In this document: in pieces, positions 56,333 through 58,299 of the stretch | Layout of the letters: each line of letters opens with the position of its first letter | Position numbering within the stretch: position 1 is the stretch's first letter | Assembly (NCBI RefSeq): GCF_023221775.1 | Contig: NZ_JAKUDS010000015.1 | Location: 1 to 58,299 of the forward strand | Origin: Enterococcus cecorum | Lineage (GTDB): Bacteria > Bacillota > Bacilli > Lactobacillales > Enterococcaceae | DNA length: 58,299 nt | Reading direction: 5' to 3' | Made by a program: the position numbers and the translations under genes | Notes under the pieces: model-generated | Seen by the model: only the letters and a program-made list of their open reading frames with translations | Databases searched by the model: none | Told to the model about the DNA's origin: nothing

Positions 56333-56623
56333 ATGCATTCAATTACTATTCAAGATTTCCAAGCAATTGTAGGAAATGAAGATGTTGTCGTATTAGACAT
56401 TCGCGACAAGGCGGCAATTGCTGAATTTAGCTTACCAAATACTGTTGCAATGCCTACAACTAGCTTACCAAACCGCTTAAATGAATTAAACACTGACACA
56501 CAATATTATGTACTTAGCCATTCAGGTCGACGTTCAGAAATTATCGCTGAATTTTTACGTAATAATGGTTTTAAAGCAACGCATATTATTGGTGGCGTTA
56601 AGGCCTTTAAAAAAGCGGCTTAA
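56333..56623 (+). CDS. rhodanese-like protein without the catalytic cysteine
   Basis: Single rhodanese domain (96 aa). VVVLDIRDKAAIAEFSLPNTVAMP and the C-terminal GFKATHIIGGVKAFKKAA fit the fold. The active-site loop reads SHSGRRSE, where a sulfur-carrying Cys is expected at the first position, so sulfurtransferase activity is unlikely. AGGAGG precedes the ATG. A structural or binding role is possible. It is a single-gene unit. Confidence 0.88.
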   Translation: MHSITIQDFQAIVGNEDVVVLDIRDKAAIAEFSLPNTVAMPTTSLPNRLNELNTDTQYYVLSHSGRRSEIIAEFLRNNGFKATHIIGGVKAFKKAA

Positions 56624-56643
56624 TCAAAAACACAACATGAAGT

Positions 56644-56677
56644 GAATAGGGCATGCGAACTTTCGCATGCCCTATTC
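56644..56677. terminator. convergent terminator hairpin
   Basis: GAATAGGGCATGCGA (56644-56658) pairs perfectly over 15 bp with TCGCATGCCCTATTC (56663-56677) around a 4-nt loop. It lies between two convergent genes; flanking T-runs are weak. Confidence 0.75.
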
Positions 56678-57835
56678 CTATTCTTCTATATTTTCAGCTT
56701 CATCGTATAAACCTGAACGGATTTTATACCAAGTAAATATATGACTGATGATTACTTTTAATACCGCATAGGTCGGAATTCCTAAAACAACCCCCACCAA
56801 GCCAAATAATTTTCCTGAAGTCAGCAAAACAAACAAAATAGTAATTGGATGAACGGCTAACTGACTTCCCAACACCAAAGGCGAAATAAATCTTCCTTCA
56901 ATTGTTTGTTCGATGACAAAAACAATTAACACTTTCACCAATAGTAAAGGTCCGCCAACAATCCCTAAAATAATCGCTGGAACCATTGCCAAAAAAGAGC
57001 CTAGATAAGGAATTAAATTTAAAAATCCAGCAATTACACCTAAAGTAATTGCATAATCCAAGCCAATAACTGAAAAACCAATAACGAACATTACAGCTAC
57101 TGCAAAAGCTACCGTTAATTGTCCTCTTATATAGGAAGCAATTTGATCATTTGCTTCACTTAACACTTTCAATGTCGGTTGGCGTAATTTAGTAGGCACA
57201 AATTTAACAAAATAAGGTCCTAAATTTTTACCATCACGCAGTAAATAAAATAGAATAAACGGCATCGTAATCAATGAAATCACGATAGTTGCAAGGGTCC
57301 CAAAGAAGCTACCAATATTTTTAATCGTAACCGTAGATAAGTTCTTCACTAAGTCAGTTAGATTCTCAAGCATTTTTTGACCCGAAGACTGAAATTCGCT
57401 CGTCAACTTATTAAAGGTCGGATCATTGAAAAACTTAACTCCTTCTTCTTGAATCGTATCAATATAACCAGGTAAATGATTAATAAAGCTCATAGTTTGA
57501 GATTGAACACTTGGGATAATGACAACAATTCCCCAAACGATTAAAGCAATCACTACAATAAACAATCCAATAATACTATAAACGCGCTTTACACCTTTTT
57601 TTTCAAGACGATCAACTAAAGGATTCATTAAATAATACAAAATTCCAGCCATGATTATTGGTAAACCAACAACTGCTAGAAACTGCCATACGGGTTCAAA
57701 TAAATAAGAAACCTTCGTAAAAGTAAAGACAACTAATAAAAACAATAAGATGTTGAGTAAAACAGCTGTCATTTGGTTATTTAAAAACCACCGCCAAAAC
57801 CAAGAAATCTTTGAATGATGATTTGAATCCTGCAT
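56678..57835 (-). CDS. AI-2E family transporter (PerM-like)
   Basis: Membrane protein (385 aa) of the AI-2E/PerM family, with about eight transmembrane helices: four before residue 100, then a large extracytoplasmic region (about 125-185), then the conserved IAGFLNLIPYLGSFLAMVPA and GRFISPLVLGSQLAVHPITI segments. Members have been linked to quorum-signal export or Na+/H+ antiport; the substrate here is unknown. It is 11 bp downstream of a GutA-like gene. Confidence 0.9.
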   Translation of the reverse strand: MQDSNHHSKISWFWRWFLNNQMTAVLLNILLFLLVVFTFTKVSYLFEPVWQFLAVVGLPIIMAGILYYLMNPLVDRLEKKGVKRVYSIIGLFIVVIALIVWGIVVIIPSVQSQTMSFINHLPGYIDTIQEEGVKFFNDPTFNKLTSEFQSSGQKMLENLTDLVKNLSTVTIKNIGSFFGTLATIVISLITMPFILFYLLRDGKNLGPYFVKFVPTKLRQPTLKVLSEANDQIASYIRGQLTVAFAVAVMFVIGFSVIGLDYAITLGVIAGFLNLIPYLGSFLAMVPAIILGIVGGPLLLVKVLIVFVIEQTIEGRFISPLVLGSQLAVHPITILFVLLTSGKLFGLVGVVLGIPTYAVLKVIISHIFTWYKIRSGLYDEAENIEE

Positions 57836-57846
57836 CTTTTTTCCCC

Positions 57847-58200
57847 CTATTCTTCGTAGTTAATAGTCATTCCTTCAACAAGTTTAGGGAATACATAAGG
57901 CTTCACATAAATCATACTAGAAATCATCTTATCTTCCTCTACCGGATTAAATGAGATATTCACATGATCTAACTCGTGCATATTATGAGCCACAGCATTT
58001 CCTACCTTTTCCACATAATACACTTGATCACCAAATTTTAACTCCATCTGAGGTCGGATATTCGCTTCACCATTAATAAATTCTTGAATAACCGAATAAT
58101 CCTTGAGAACTGGAGTTGCCTTTTTTCCAAATAATATTAAAATATTTTCTGTCGTGGTAGAAACCATTTCACCAATCGAAATAATTTTTGCTTGTGCCAT
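57847..58200 (-). CDS. GutA-like PTS glucitol IIA-family protein without the active-site histidine
   Basis: Soluble protein (117 aa) resembling the glucitol/sorbitol PTS IIA subunit: IISIGEMVSTTTENILILFG, ELKFGDQVYYVEKVGNAVAHNMHELDHVNISF and the C-terminal VEGMTINYEE align well with E. coli GutA. The segment holding the phosphorylated His43 of GutA reads VIQEFINGEA here, with Gln in its place, so phosphotransfer is unlikely. No IIB/IIC genes are near. Start ATG at 58200 follows CAGGAG. A regulatory role is inference. Confidence 0.75.
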   Translation of the reverse strand: MAQAKIISIGEMVSTTTENILILFGKKATPVLKDYSVIQEFINGEANIRPQMELKFGDQVYYVEKVGNAVAHNMHELDHVNISFNPVEEDKMISSMIYVKPYVFPKLVEGMTINYEE

Positions 58201-58231
58201 AAAAAATCTCCTGTTTCCTTTATTTTTCTTT

Positions 58232-58240
58232 ATTATAGCA
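58232..58240 (-). promoter_or_regulatory. extended -10 promoter of the GutA-like gene
   Basis: On the minus strand TGCTATAAT (58240-58232) is a TGN-extended -10 about 30 bp before the start. No good -35 is visible. Confidence 0.45.
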
Positions 58241-58275
58241 TATTTCATTTCGAATGAGAAAATTGATAAAATTTA

Positions 58276-58284
58276 TGGTAAAAT
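58276..58284 (+). promoter_or_regulatory. possible plus-strand promoter at the right edge
   Basis: TGGTAAAAT (58276-58284) is a possible extended -10 for a divergent gene beyond the window. Confidence 0.3.
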
Positions 58285-58299
58285 ATTTCTGTAGAGATA

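Overview
The window is low-GC Firmicutes chromosome, most likely from an Enterococcus-like member of the Lactobacillales. Supporting signs are a YSIRK-type surface protein, the L27 N-terminal extension with its Prp protease gene, a T-box before proS, CodY, GlnR, NrdR and Fur-like boxes, a SufCDSUB operon, and the dnaX-ybaB-recR-tmk-darA-holB-ricT-yabA-rsmI replication cluster. Species cannot be fixed from this sequence. No rRNA, tRNA, transposase, prophage or CRISPR array was seen. Most genes lie on the minus strand.

Layout. 1-2.3 kb: the N-terminal part of a repeat-bearing surface protein, then rplU-prp-rpmA. 2.5-4.4 kb: a membrane phosphoglycerol-transferase-like protein (plus strand). 4.4-10.9 kb: three secreted proteins sharing C-terminal DUF5648-type repeats, namely an extracellular nuclease, a 5'-nucleotidase and a stand-alone repeat protein. 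11-16.2 kb: leuABCD behind a four-leucine leader peptide, an attenuator and a CodY box. 16.2-17.1 kb: a LytTR regulator with a DUF3021 membrane partner. 17.2-20.3 kb: T-box-controlled archaeal-type proS and a DUF389 membrane protein. 20.4-24.5 kb: lipoate ligase, metallo-hydrolase, a RelBE-type toxin-antitoxin pair and an M42 aminopeptidase. 24.5-31.4 kb: oppABCDF peptide uptake. 31.8-34.8 kb: anaerobic ribonucleotide reductase nrdDG with an NrdR box. 34.8-38.7 kb: dinB, an XRE/DUF2975 pair and amtB-glnK with a GlnR box and a perfect CodY box. 38.8-45.6 kb: the replication and repair cluster. 45.9-47.8 kb: an RloA/RloB (AbiL-like) putative anti-phage pair inserted between housekeeping operons. 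47.9-53.2 kb: sufCDSUB with a Fur-like box. 53.3-56 kb: pnp and rpsO. 56.2-58.3 kb: a rhodanese-like protein lacking its cysteine, an AI-2E family membrane protein and a GutA-like protein lacking its phosphorylatable histidine.

How it fits together. Nitrogen and amino-acid supply is a strong theme: peptide import, an aminopeptidase, leucine synthesis, ammonium uptake and CodY/GlnR sites. A second theme is extracellular nucleic-acid use: nuclease plus 5'-nucleotidase could turn DNA into nucleosides.

The most unusual structure is a family of modular palindromic intergenic repeats (about 7.45-7.62, 15.65-15.96 and 36.84-37.0 kb, with probable relics at 20.35 and 55.56 kb). All lie in the same orientation relative to minus-strand transcription. 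Their outer stems differ in sequence yet stay paired, and a copy of one end is duplicated beside the unit. They look like mobile or amplifying structured RNA/DNA elements and are the best candidate here for something undescribed.
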